Below are positions 52,782-61,032 of a stretch of 64,000 nt of DNA, piece after piece. The stretch's first letter is position 1; each line of letters begins with the position of its first letter. Under the pieces are notes generated by a model, which saw only the letters and a program-made list of their open reading frames with translations, was not told the origin of the DNA and ran no database searches. A program made the position numbers and the translations under genes. Origin of the DNA: Ruminococcus sp. (GTDB lineage: Bacteria > Bacillota > Clostridia > Oscillospirales > Ruminococcaceae); the NCBI GenBank assembly GCA_017558505.1, contig JAFYUM010000033.1, positions 38,271-102,270 of the forward strand. The letters run 5' to 3'.

Positions 52782-53977
52782 AAACACCGAGAATCATCAA
52801 TTCAGTTGGTCATATCGATGACGATCTTATCACAGCAGCGACAGAAAAGAAAAAGAAGGCGAAATTCAGTCTCTTGCTTAAATTGGGCTCTGTTGCGGCG
52901 TGTTTTGCGGTAATCGTGATTGCAGGTACAGCATTTTTTCCATCACTTCTCAAAGAAAAAGAAGATCCACAAAAAACAGGCGATCGTTACAAGGATTATT
53001 ATATTCACACATCAGAATCCGCAATTATATGGCCATGGGAATATAAAACGGCATTTGAAAAATACACATCATTAACAATAAATGACGTGGAATACAGCAG
53101 TAAAGGAAATGCAGTATCAGAATCATTAGTAAGTGACAAAATCGGCACTTATACCATTGTTGGCTATGATGAAATAACTGATAAGAAGTATACCGCTGAC
53201 GCTGAAGTTTACAGCCTTCATAACGTCATAGCAGACCAATTCATAGCCGTAAAAATTGAGGACAATTACTGCGTTTTCAAAAATAACGAATACAACCCAC
53301 AACACACTTTAGGGGAATTGTTCGAACAGGTGGATTTATCCAAAGTGATTGAATTGAATCGCTTTTCTGAAAGCGATAGCACTCCCGACAGTAAGCACTA
53401 TCTGTTGAACGATGATGAATACATCTGGGAAGTCCTGTCAGAATGTAAAGAAGCACCATTTATTGATGATCAGAATTGGTATGCAGGTGACAGGAACTAT
53501 CTCAGCTTTACAATTACATCCGAGGCTTTGGGTGTTTACAAGGTTGCAATGTATGTCACTGAGGACGGATATTTCTGGACGAATGCGTTCAGCTGGCAGT
53601 ATCTGTTTGACATCGGCGAAGATGCAGCAGTCAGAATTATCAAGTATGCAAAAGAAAACTCAGTTGAAGCAGACTATGAGTCGTATCAAAACGCAATTGT
53701 CGGAACAATTACGGAAATTACGGATGAACATATCCTGGTAGATGATTCTGTGCTGTGTGAAAATCCGGAAGATGGTATTACATATAGGGTTCTGCTAAAC
53801 GATTTGCGAATTTCCCGATATGTAGAACATGGAATAATAGAAGTCGGAAATAATGTGCAAATCACTTATGAGGGCGAAATATATCCAGCAAATACCAATG
53901 ATGCCAACACTATTAACAATGCAGTATCCGCTTCCAAAGTAATAATCTCTGAAGGTGATGTATTGATTCCTGAGTAA
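52778..53977 (+). CDS. Probable anti-sigma factor, single membrane pass
   Basis: A 399-aa protein: cytosolic N terminus (NSVGHIDDDLITAATEKKKK), one membrane helix (about 36-56, LGSVAACFAVIVIAGTAFF) and a large extracellular part. Residues about 60-300 resemble the outer domain of the protein at 26991 (a HNVIADQFIAVKI and QHTLGELFEQVDLS pattern), so the two sensors are probably related. The C-terminal 90 residues form a small beta domain (GTITEITDEHILVDDS, NVQITYEGEI). It is coupled to the sigma gene. Confidence 0.75.
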   Translation: MKTPRIINSVGHIDDDLITAATEKKKKAKFSLLLKLGSVAACFAVIVIAGTAFFPSLLKEKEDPQKTGDRYKDYYIHTSESAIIWPWEYKTAFEKYTSLTINDVEYSSKGNAVSESLVSDKIGTYTIVGYDEITDKKYTADAEVYSLHNVIADQFIAVKIEDNYCVFKNNEYNPQHTLGELFEQVDLSKVIELNRFSESDSTPDSKHYLLNDDEYIWEVLSECKEAPFIDDQNWYAGDRNYLSFTITSEALGVYKVAMYVTEDGYFWTNAFSWQYLFDIGEDAAVRIIKYAKENSVEADYESYQNAIVGTITEITDEHILVDDSVLCENPEDGITYRVLLNDLRISRYVEHGIIEVGNNVQITYEGEIYPANTNDANTINNAVSASKVIISEGDVLIPE

Positions 53978-53992
53978 CAGTACATTTTGACG

Positions 53993-54021
53993 TTGCTTTT
54001 TTCCAGAAAATATGGTATAAT
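53993..54021 (+). promoter_or_regulatory. Promoter of the multi-DUF4304 gene
   Basis: TTGCTT (53993-53998), 17-bp spacer, TATAAT (54016-54021). A short hairpin CTGCAGG / CCTGCAG (54026-54045) lies at the start of the leader. Confidence 0.6.
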
Positions 54022-54069
54022 TGGACTGCAGGCAAACACCTGCAGCCCTTTCCTTATTCTGTAAAAATG

Positions 54070-54192
54070 GGAGTTTTACGAGATGGGAGCCTTACCATAT
54101 AAAATAAATAGGAGTTTTATAAGACGGGAGTCCTACCGTATAAAATAAATGGAAGTTCTAAAAGGCGGGAGCCCTACCGCATTCAAAAAGAT
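54070..54192 (+). repeat. Three 41-bp direct repeats in the leader
   Basis: Three units start at 54070, 54111 and 54152. Each has GGAGTTTTA (GAAGTTCTA in the third), then GGGAGYCYTACC, then an A-rich part (TATAAAATAAAT in units 1 and 2). They lie in the transcribed leader between the promoter and the start at 54212. GGGAG recurs in every unit, so an RNA-binding or ribosome-trapping role is possible. Confidence 0.75.
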
Positions 54193-54211
54193 TGAAAACA
54201 AGGAGGAATCT

Positions 54212-57200
54212 ATGGGAAGATTTTTTACATCAACGCAGATAAATAATCCCAAACAGCTGAATTGTGACGGATTTAAGGCTTATTTCTGCGAAAAAATGAA
54301 AAAGGACGGCTACGAGGTATGTGAGGCAGACTGTGCCGAATTGTCATATGTGCTTGCATTTTCTAAAAACTGCAAATGGGTGACATTAAGCTCCGAATCC
54401 TACGAACAAGGTAATCGTACCGCACAGGCTGATACTGCACGAATTGCAAAAATGCTTGGAACATACTGCGTTAACACTATTGTCATTGACAGCGATTGTG
54501 CAATGCTTGACCTTTATGATGATAAAGGAAAAAAAGCTGATACGTTAGTTATGGGACGAGCTGATGATTATCTCGGTGATGATATTCCAGCACCTGCCCA
54601 AGCAGTATGGGAGCAGTTTGTTTCACCTGATAGCACATGGGAGCAGTTCATGTCCGTTGTGCAGGGAGATTATGTTTTCGTAGAGGACGGATTATCTGAA
54701 CTTGCACCTGTTATTGAAATGGACAGCGGAAATATTCTCTTTGAATATGATGATGCTGATGAAAGCAATGAGAAGTTATGCTATCTGTCGTTCAAAAAGA
54801 CTGCTTCAAAAAAGGAAAAAAAGCCGACTTTAAATTCTTTATTTCAGCAAATCTGGGGGGCGGAGCTTGAACCACTGGGTTTTAAGAAGCCAAAGCTTCG
54901 TCTGCCCTATTACATTCGAGTGATTAACGATGAAATTATTCATGTTGTCGGAATTCACGATATGAAGTCACACCTTGTGGCATTTGGCGGAATTGCTACA
55001 GTTTATCGTAAAGAACTTTGTCTGAATCATTCATTCCGTCAAAACGAAAGGTGGCTCAGAGACGTAATGGATTTCTATGTTACGTGGCGCATATCAGATA
55101 AGCCGTTTAATCAAGAAATTCAATCAGGTTTTCATTACCATGAATATATTGAGTCACAGCCTTTATCAAAAGCGGTTCAGGATGCGTTGAATGAAACTAT
55201 GACGTGGATTGTACCTGTTCTGGATAATATAAAAACACTTAAAGATGTTGCAGATTATCAAGAACGTGTATTTAAAAATTATATCTCTATTATTTCATTA
55301 CCATTAAATGACCCTCTTGTTGCACCATATAGTGACGCAGCTATAAAATTTATTTTGGATGATCCACTTGCTGACCTTGAACAACGATACTTAACTTCAT
55401 TAAAACTCATAGATGAAGAAAATATACGTTATAATCGCACACAGGAATATATATTACGGAATCAGAAAGAATATGAACAGAGATATAATGAATCCTGTAA
55501 AAATCTTCATATGTTTCTTGAAGATGAAGAAATGCATAGTCAGACACTTGAAGAACTTGCAAGGCGAAAAAAGTATAACCTTGAAATGCTCAAATCCTAC
55601 GGCATTGATTCTGAAAAAACTCAGCCAAAGAAAGAGAAAAAACTCACGTTGAATGCTGCGTTCAAGCAGGTATTCGGAGAGGCTCTTGAACCACTTGGTT
55701 TTATAAAAGCCAAAACTCATCATCCATGTTTTTTGCGTGCTGTCGGAGATGAGATTATTCATGTAATAAATCTGTCTTGTTGCGGCACCCGAATATCAAC
55801 TAATTCAGGTGTAATGACAGTATATCGCCCTAAAATAGACTTGAATGACCATAAGTGGGATAACAAATGGCTGTATTCTACTGAGAAATTTTACAGTAAA
55901 ATTAATGTTGTTTCTTTCGATGAAAAGTATTGGAATGAAAATCTGAAAATTGAATACACGCTCGATAATGAAGAATCCTTAATAAACGCTCTTAAAAAAG
56001 CATTGGAAGAAGTGAAAAAATGGGTACTCCCGATTCTTAATGATGTAAAGACAGTAAAGGATATCATTGATTATCAACACAGGTTGGGGGTAACGGCTCA
56101 ATATTTTGCGGTGTGTGATAATATTTATCTTAATCATGAGACCCCGTGTTCCGATGGTGCAATCCTTTTTGCACTGGATGACCCTTATTATTATCCTAAA
56201 CGCATAAAGGAATTGCTGCAAACACAACTTGACTTTGAAATAGAGCATGGAATTCATTTCTTCGGAAAGGAAACATATGAGGAAACCTGTGAGCGTTTCG
56301 ATAAAAATCTTGCGGAACGAATAGCACAGATTGATGATGTTATCAATAATAAGCATTTCTATGAACAAACAATAGCCGAACTTCAACGCAGAAAAAAAGC
56401 AAATCTTGAAATCCTCAAATCCTACGGCATTGATTCTGAAAAAACTCAGCCAAAGAAAGAGAAAAAACTTACGTTAAATGCTGCTTTTAAGCAGGTATTT
56501 GGTGAGGGACTTGAACCACTTGGCTTTGTCAGATTGAAAAAAACAAAGCTGCCGTTTTATGTGAGATTAATTGAGGGAGAAATATTACAGATTATAACAT
56601 ATCGAAAAAAAAGCATAAAAAAAAGTGGATATGAGCGATTTGAAGTATTAGGCGGAATAGTTTCGCTTTATCGAAGGGAAATTAATTTTGAACAACCACC
56701 TGAGAGCTGGCTATATACTAACGGAAGATATTATTCTTCTAAATGTGCGGTTCCTGTTGATATCATGCTGAAAAAAAGCGTGATACAGTTTCATTGCGAT
56801 ATATGGGGAACCTCAATGCAATTGTATTCGGAACCCGCAGCTTTGGAAGAAAAATTTCAAATGAATATAAGTAATTTCCTATGTAAAAAAGACGATAACG
56901 AAGAAATGCTGAAGGGGTTAAAAAATGCATTTACTGTTACAAGTAAAATAATGCTGTCGATCTTTGAAAAGGTAACCGACTGCAATTCATGTATAGATTA
57001 TTTTTATAATATGGATACAATGATGTCTCTTTGCGAAGATTTTGAGCAGCTAAATACAAAACCAGATTATTATGATTCGGATGGGTTAATACTTATTAAA
57101 GCTAACTACAGAGGGGATATTTCCCATTATAGGGAACGTAAACTTGCTTTGGAAGTAGATCAAATCGAAAAAGGTTGCAGAGGTCTTTACGGAGCAAAGG

Positions 57201-58165
57201 ATATTGAGGAGTATAAGGAAAGATTTCGTCATTATACAGCGGAGCAAATAATAATTCGTGATAAAATGTTGGATGATTTTGAGCTTAATGCTAAAGCTAT
57301 TGAAGAACTTGCAAGGCGAAAAAAAGCAAATCTTGAAATGCTCAAATCCTACGGCATTGATTCTGAAAAAACTCAGCCAAAGAAAGAGAAAAAACTCACA
57401 TTAAATGCTGCATTCAAGCAGGTATTTGGTGAACTTCTTGAACCTATGGGTTTTAAACTTGTCAAAAGTAAATATCCGTATTATCTGAGAGTTGTAGGCG
57501 AAGGAATTATTCAGGCTATTTCCTTTGCAAAGAAGAAGTCTTTGAATCTTGACCTGAATAGAGACGAGGAAGAAGTTGAAATCTATGTCGGAATAAGCTT
57601 ACTTTCAAATCCTTTGATTAATTTTGACAAAAATCCGACAATAATTGACAATCAGGTGTGGATGATATCGTTAAATGAGTTATACAGAAGATTCATAGTA
57701 TATATGGACGGCTTTAATAGAAAGCATGAAGAATACTCTTTTTTCTATCAAAAAGGAAACATTGAAGAAGTGCTTAATGCATTGAAACAAAGCCGTGATG
57801 AATTGATGCCGTTTGTACTTGAATTTCTTGAAAAACCTAAAACACTTGAAGATATATACCGATTAGGTGAAATAACATCAGGCATTCGTCACGATACTAT
57901 TATTTTGCTGCAAAAAATAGACGAACTAATCAAAGAATTAAAAGAAAATCTAACTAAAAAAATTGAAATGCTTGAATCTGTTCATAAAGATAATCCTGAA
58001 AGGTTGGAGTTATTAAAAAAACGTGCAATTGAGGGTTCTGAAAAATCAATAGAATATTTTGATTCTTTTAAAAAAGGCGGAGAAAAATATGATGATTATA
58101 TAAAAACTGCCGAGAAAACAAAGGAAGATAATCTGGAAAAACTAAAACAACTGGGAATATTATAA
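54212..58165 (+). CDS. Large protein: conserved N-terminal domain plus four DUF4304-like repeats
   Basis: A 1317-aa soluble protein without signal or membrane helix. Residues 1-200 form a conserved domain (MGRFFTSTQINNPKQLNCDG, WVTLSSESYEQGN, KADTLVMGRADDYLGDD) shared with the neighbour at 58492. Four units follow, from about residues 203, 473, 748 and 1056, each starting KKEKK-x-T-x-N-x-x-F-x-Q and EPLGF, which resembles DUF4304, with a helical end (RRKKANLE, SYGIDSEKTQ). Unit junctions are almost identical at DNA level, showing recent tandem duplication. ATG 54212 is fixed by AGGAGG and by identity with the paralog start. Function unknown; immunity or binding roles are guesses. Confidence 0.8.
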   Translation: MGRFFTSTQINNPKQLNCDGFKAYFCEKMKKDGYEVCEADCAELSYVLAFSKNCKWVTLSSESYEQGNRTAQADTARIAKMLGTYCVNTIVIDSDCAMLDLYDDKGKKADTLVMGRADDYLGDDIPAPAQAVWEQFVSPDSTWEQFMSVVQGDYVFVEDGLSELAPVIEMDSGNILFEYDDADESNEKLCYLSFKKTASKKEKKPTLNSLFQQIWGAELEPLGFKKPKLRLPYYIRVINDEIIHVVGIHDMKSHLVAFGGIATVYRKELCLNHSFRQNERWLRDVMDFYVTWRISDKPFNQEIQSGFHYHEYIESQPLSKAVQDALNETMTWIVPVLDNIKTLKDVADYQERVFKNYISIISLPLNDPLVAPYSDAAIKFILDDPLADLEQRYLTSLKLIDEENIRYNRTQEYILRNQKEYEQRYNESCKNLHMFLEDEEMHSQTLEELARRKKYNLEMLKSYGIDSEKTQPKKEKKLTLNAAFKQVFGEALEPLGFIKAKTHHPCFLRAVGDEIIHVINLSCCGTRISTNSGVMTVYRPKIDLNDHKWDNKWLYSTEKFYSKINVVSFDEKYWNENLKIEYTLDNEESLINALKKALEEVKKWVLPILNDVKTVKDIIDYQHRLGVTAQYFAVCDNIYLNHETPCSDGAILFALDDPYYYPKRIKELLQTQLDFEIEHGIHFFGKETYEETCERFDKNLAERIAQIDDVINNKHFYEQTIAELQRRKKANLEILKSYGIDSEKTQPKKEKKLTLNAAFKQVFGEGLEPLGFVRLKKTKLPFYVRLIEGEILQIITYRKKSIKKSGYERFEVLGGIVSLYRREINFEQPPESWLYTNGRYYSSKCAVPVDIMLKKSVIQFHCDIWGTSMQLYSEPAALEEKFQMNISNFLCKKDDNEEMLKGLKNAFTVTSKIMLSIFEKVTDCNSCIDYFYNMDTMMSLCEDFEQLNTKPDYYDSDGLILIKANYRGDISHYRERKLALEVDQIEKGCRGLYGAKDIEEYKERFRHYTAEQIIIRDKMLDDFELNAKAIEELARRKKANLEMLKSYGIDSEKTQPKKEKKLTLNAAFKQVFGELLEPMGFKLVKSKYPYYLRVVGEGIIQAISFAKKKSLNLDLNRDEEEVEIYVGISLLSNPLINFDKNPTIIDNQVWMISLNELYRRFIVYMDGFNRKHEEYSFFYQKGNIEEVLNALKQSRDELMPFVLEFLEKPKTLEDIYRLGEITSGIRHDTIILLQKIDELIKELKENLTKKIEMLESVHKDNPERLELLKKRAIEGSEKSIEYFDSFKKGGEKYDDYIKTAEKTKEDNLEKLKQLGIL

Positions 58166-58167
58166 CA

Positions 58168-58196
58168 AACTCCCCCTGCCGACAACAGGGGGAGTT
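58168..58196 (+). terminator. Terminator after the large repeat protein
   Basis: AACTCCCCCTG pairs with CAGGGGGAGTT around a 7-nt loop. Only TATTA follows, so it may act in both directions with modest strength. Confidence 0.7.
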
Positions 58197-58214
58197 ATTA
58201 TATGGGATATTGTC

Positions 58215-58367
58215 TTAAACCTGTGCATTAAAGAGATTTTTCAATGCGTATACAACATCATCAGAATCTGCATTAACACTTGCGGCTTCATTTATAGCCG
58301 AAAGCTTGCCGAGTTCTTCAAGATTTGCATTATATCCGAAGTTTGCAGATGTGGGAGGCACTTTAAA
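58215..58367 (-). pseudogene. C-terminal fragment of an unknown gene
   Basis: On the minus strand an open stretch of about 50 codons ends at TAA (58215-58217): VPPTSANFGYNANLEELGKL, then AINEAASVNADSDDVVYALK and NLFNAQV. It has no ribosome site and begins where the 21-bp repeats begin. It is either the tail of a truncated gene or chance; the protein-like composition favours a relic. Confidence 0.4.
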
Positions 58368-58427
58368 TTATAATTGCGATGTGGTAAATTATAATTGCGA
58401 TGTGGTAAATTATAATTGCGATGTGGT
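58365..58427 (+). repeat. Three perfect 21-bp direct repeats upstream of a promoter
   Basis: AAATTATAATTGCGATGTGGT occurs at 58365, 58386 and 58407 without a single difference and without spacers, ending 7 bp before the -35 box. A 21-bp period equals two helical turns, so protein copies would bind one face. It is too short and spacer-free to be a CRISPR array. Confidence 0.85.
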
Positions 58428-58434
58428 AAATAAC

Positions 58435-58464
58435 TTGACAAAAATTATGCTGATATGGTATAAT
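58435..58464 (+). promoter_or_regulatory. Promoter of the single-unit paralog
   Basis: TTGACA (58435-58440), 18-bp spacer, TATAAT (58459-58464), directly after the 21-bp repeats and 27 bp before the start codon. Confidence 0.8.
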
Positions 58465-58491
58465 TTTTAAAAAAACTTAAAGGAGGAATCT

Positions 58492-59805
58492 ATGGGAAGA
58501 TTTTTTACATCAACGCAGATAAATAATCCCAAACAGCTGAATTGTGACGGATTTAAGGCTTATTTCTGCGAAAAAATGAAAAAAGAGGGATACGAGGTAT
58601 GTGAGGCAGACTGTGCCGAGTTATCCTATGTGTTCGCCTTTGCAGATAACTGCAAATGGGTGACAATAAGCTCCGAATCCTACGAACAAGGTAATCGTAC
58701 CGCACAGGCTGATACTGCAAGAATTGCAAAAATGCTGAAAACCACCTGTATCAACACAACTGTTATCGACAGCGATTGTGCAATGCTTGACCTTTATGAT
58801 GATAAAGGAAAAAAAGCTGATACGTTAGTTATGGGACGAGCTGATGATTATCTCGGAGATGATATTCCAGCACCTGCCCAAGCAGTATGGGAGCAGTTTG
58901 TTTCATCTGACAGCACATGGGAGCAGTTCATGTCCGTTGTGCAGGGAGATTATGTTTTCGTAGAGGACGGATTATCTGAACTTGCTCCTGTTATCGGAAT
59001 GGACAGCGATAATATCCTTTTTGAGTATGAGGATGCCAATGAAAACAACAAAAATTTCTGTTACCTGTCGTTCAGAAAGGCAAGTTCTAAAAAAGAGAAA
59101 AAACTCACAATAAATGCTGCATTCAAGCAGATTATCGGTGAAGCACTTGAGCCTTATGGGTTTAAGATTATCAAAGGACGGCACCCATATATTGTAAGGG
59201 TAATTAACAATGAAATTTTACACATTATAACGTTTTGCCCAGAGAGTCCTGAATATCCAGAGGACAAAGCTTTTGCAATAATGTGTGGCGTTGCTACAAT
59301 ATATCGAAAAAAGATAACTTTTGATTTAAGTCCTAAAGAGAACCATGAATGGCTTGATTATATGAGCAGCTTTTATACTGCACTTACTCATGAGAATGAT
59401 TCTGAAATTTTAGGTCAACTTTATAAATCTTGTTTTTATTCTGATAAGGCAGATTCGCTTACGTCGGTTTTAACAGCCAATTCTGAAAGCATAATTAAGT
59501 ACGTACTGCCAATTATGGACAAGATTAAGGATATTGATTCTTGTCTGGATTATATGCAGGAATTCATGATGCCCTGCAATACAAAAAAGTGTGCTAAAAT
59601 CTGCACGTATTACTCAGATGAAGATGAAGCATTTCTATATTTTCTGTCTGCCAAAGAAAATGAAGAATGCCCCGATTTCCTTACCAATTTTATGAACGAT
59701 AATGAATTCCATAGTTGGGTAATGTGCGAAATCGAAAAAAGAAAAAATGAAAATTTAGAGATATTAAAAACATATGATTTGATTGATATTCAGGAAGGAA
59801 AGTAA
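58492..59805 (+). CDS. Paralog: conserved N-terminal domain plus one DUF4304-like unit
   Basis: A 437-aa soluble protein. Residues 1-200 are about 90% identical to the N terminus of the protein at 54212; the DNA is also nearly identical, including the AGGAGGAATCT ribosome site. One DUF4304-like unit follows (KKEKKLTINAAFKQIIGEAL, EPYGFKIIKGRHPYIVRVIN) and a helical end (IEKRKNENLEILKTYDL). Duplication followed by unit expansion in the larger gene is the simplest history. Promoter regions differ completely (21-bp against 41-bp repeats), so the two may respond to different signals. Confidence 0.8.
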   Translation: MGRFFTSTQINNPKQLNCDGFKAYFCEKMKKEGYEVCEADCAELSYVFAFADNCKWVTISSESYEQGNRTAQADTARIAKMLKTTCINTTVIDSDCAMLDLYDDKGKKADTLVMGRADDYLGDDIPAPAQAVWEQFVSSDSTWEQFMSVVQGDYVFVEDGLSELAPVIGMDSDNILFEYEDANENNKNFCYLSFRKASSKKEKKLTINAAFKQIIGEALEPYGFKIIKGRHPYIVRVINNEILHIITFCPESPEYPEDKAFAIMCGVATIYRKKITFDLSPKENHEWLDYMSSFYTALTHENDSEILGQLYKSCFYSDKADSLTSVLTANSESIIKYVLPIMDKIKDIDSCLDYMQEFMMPCNTKKCAKICTYYSDEDEAFLYFLSAKENEECPDFLTNFMNDNEFHSWVMCEIEKRKNENLEILKTYDLIDIQEGK

Positions 59806-59808
59806 AAG

Positions 59809-60219
59809 GTTAAAGTTATAAACAAAAGAGTGCTGTCAGTATTATTAACTCTCGCAATGTTGCTGTCATTCTGTAATAATTTAATATTTGACAACTATTC
59901 AATGAATGCAAATGCAACATCAAATATTTACAGTGAGCAGAATTGGGAACAAGCTGCTAAAGATGGTTGCTATGATGGCTTCTTTCACAATGCTGTCCAA
60001 GAGTATTTAGTTGCTCCAACACATGGATACGGATTCCAAAAAGAAATGAAAATCTCATACAACCAGATTGTATTTAATCCTGTATCAAAAAAAGATACAA
60101 CTTATGGAAAAGTAGATATTTATAAACAGATCGATTCTTCTACATATTATATATGGGAATTAAAACCTGTGTCTTATAATAATGGCGAAAGAAAAAAGTT
60201 AGCAATACAAGCTCTATGA
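59809..60219 (+). pseudogene. Truncated secreted protein with a D...ELK nuclease-like motif
   Basis: The frame opens right after the previous stop. A good ribosome site (AGGAAAG) is 6 nt before codon GTT at 59809, which probably was a start (GTG or ATG); the first usable start now is GTG 59830. A signal-like segment (VLSVLLTLAMLLSFC) precedes a domain ending YGKVDIYKQIDSSTYYIWELK. The D(x)n-E-L-K pattern is that of PD-(D/E)XK nucleases, including secreted toxin nucleases. The gene is cut at about 60200 by a serine-recombinase tail. The nuclease idea is tentative. Confidence 0.5.
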
Positions 60220-60514
60220 GGAACTGCTCCTTGGACAGCTTCCGAGAGAAACGCTGATTGAAATTTCACAGAAGTACAAGATAGAGAAAACGGTATTGGA
60301 ACAGAAATCACAGGAACTTCAATCGGATCTTGATAGGCTGACCGCAAAAGCTGAGGATATCCGCAGTTGGCTGTGCGTGGTTCGTGAGTATATGTCAGGG
60401 ACTGTGCTTGACAGAGAACTACTGCACAGGCTCATCAAGGTGATTCGGGTTGGGGAAACGACGGTTATGGATGGTCAGAAGCAGAGGGAGGTTGAGATTA
60501 TTTATAGATTTTAG
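60203..60514 (+). pseudogene. C-terminal remnant of a large serine recombinase (DUF4368)
   Basis: A 103-codon open stretch without a start, beginning at the break in the preceding gene. YEELLLGQLPRETLIEISQK, the coiled-coil SQELQSDLDRLTAKAEDI and LLHRLIKVIRVGE with VEIIYRF at the end match the C-terminal coiled coil and DUF4368 end of large serine recombinases found on conjugative transposons. The catalytic and zinc-ribbon domains are missing. It marks an old element end. Confidence 0.75.
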
Positions 60515-61032
60515 AAAAAAGACTTTGCTTTGTCGCTGACAAATATTAAATATTCAGCGGCAAGGTAAGGTTGGCGGTGCGTAACGAAATGGGAGGTGTT
60601 GTGTTGACTTTTTCACCTAAATCTGTTATAATATAAAATGGGATTAGTGTAATAAATTTGATGGATATAATCAGGCTTAGATAGTCTTGGACTGAGAATT
60701 TATATGGAGGTGCAAAGCGATTCTTGAAACTTATTTTTCTATCTGTCTGATTGACAAAAATGCTTCTAAATCAGTTCGAATTCACTTACGCAAACTTAAT
60801 TATGTCAAAGACGATAATATGGAACTGAGCATAATATAGAGTAGAATATATTCTTCAATATGTGTAATGAAAATCAATTTTTTGTGTAATGCAAACCATA
60901 TCATTATGCAAATTTTTTGATAATATTGTTCAGTATTGTTTACATGGCGTTTATTAGGCACTATGCACCATTTTCCATCAAATATCATATGATATACAAT
61001 AGTGATTTCTATTTAAACTTGAGGTGAATAAC
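60515..61032 (+). other. Intergenic region before the radical SAM cassette
   Basis: AT-rich, 518 bp. It holds the promoter at 60604-60632 and, 90 bp later, GGAGG followed by a 39-codon open stretch (60720-60839, with no ATG, GTG or TTG start; IDKNASKSVRIHLRKLNYVK inside). A perfect 14-bp palindrome ATATCATATGATAT (60982-60995) lies 38 bp before the radical SAM start and could be an operator. I see no tRNA or other structured RNA. Confidence 0.4.
60604..60632 (+). promoter_or_regulatory. Strong promoter upstream of the radical SAM cassette
   Basis: TTGACT (60604-60609), 17-bp spacer, TATAAT (60627-60632). It is 400 bp before the first recognised gene, giving a long leader. Confidence 0.65.

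Noticed and set aside
58365..58427. CRISPR array
   Set aside because: Three 21-bp repeats abut without spacers, and no cas genes are present.
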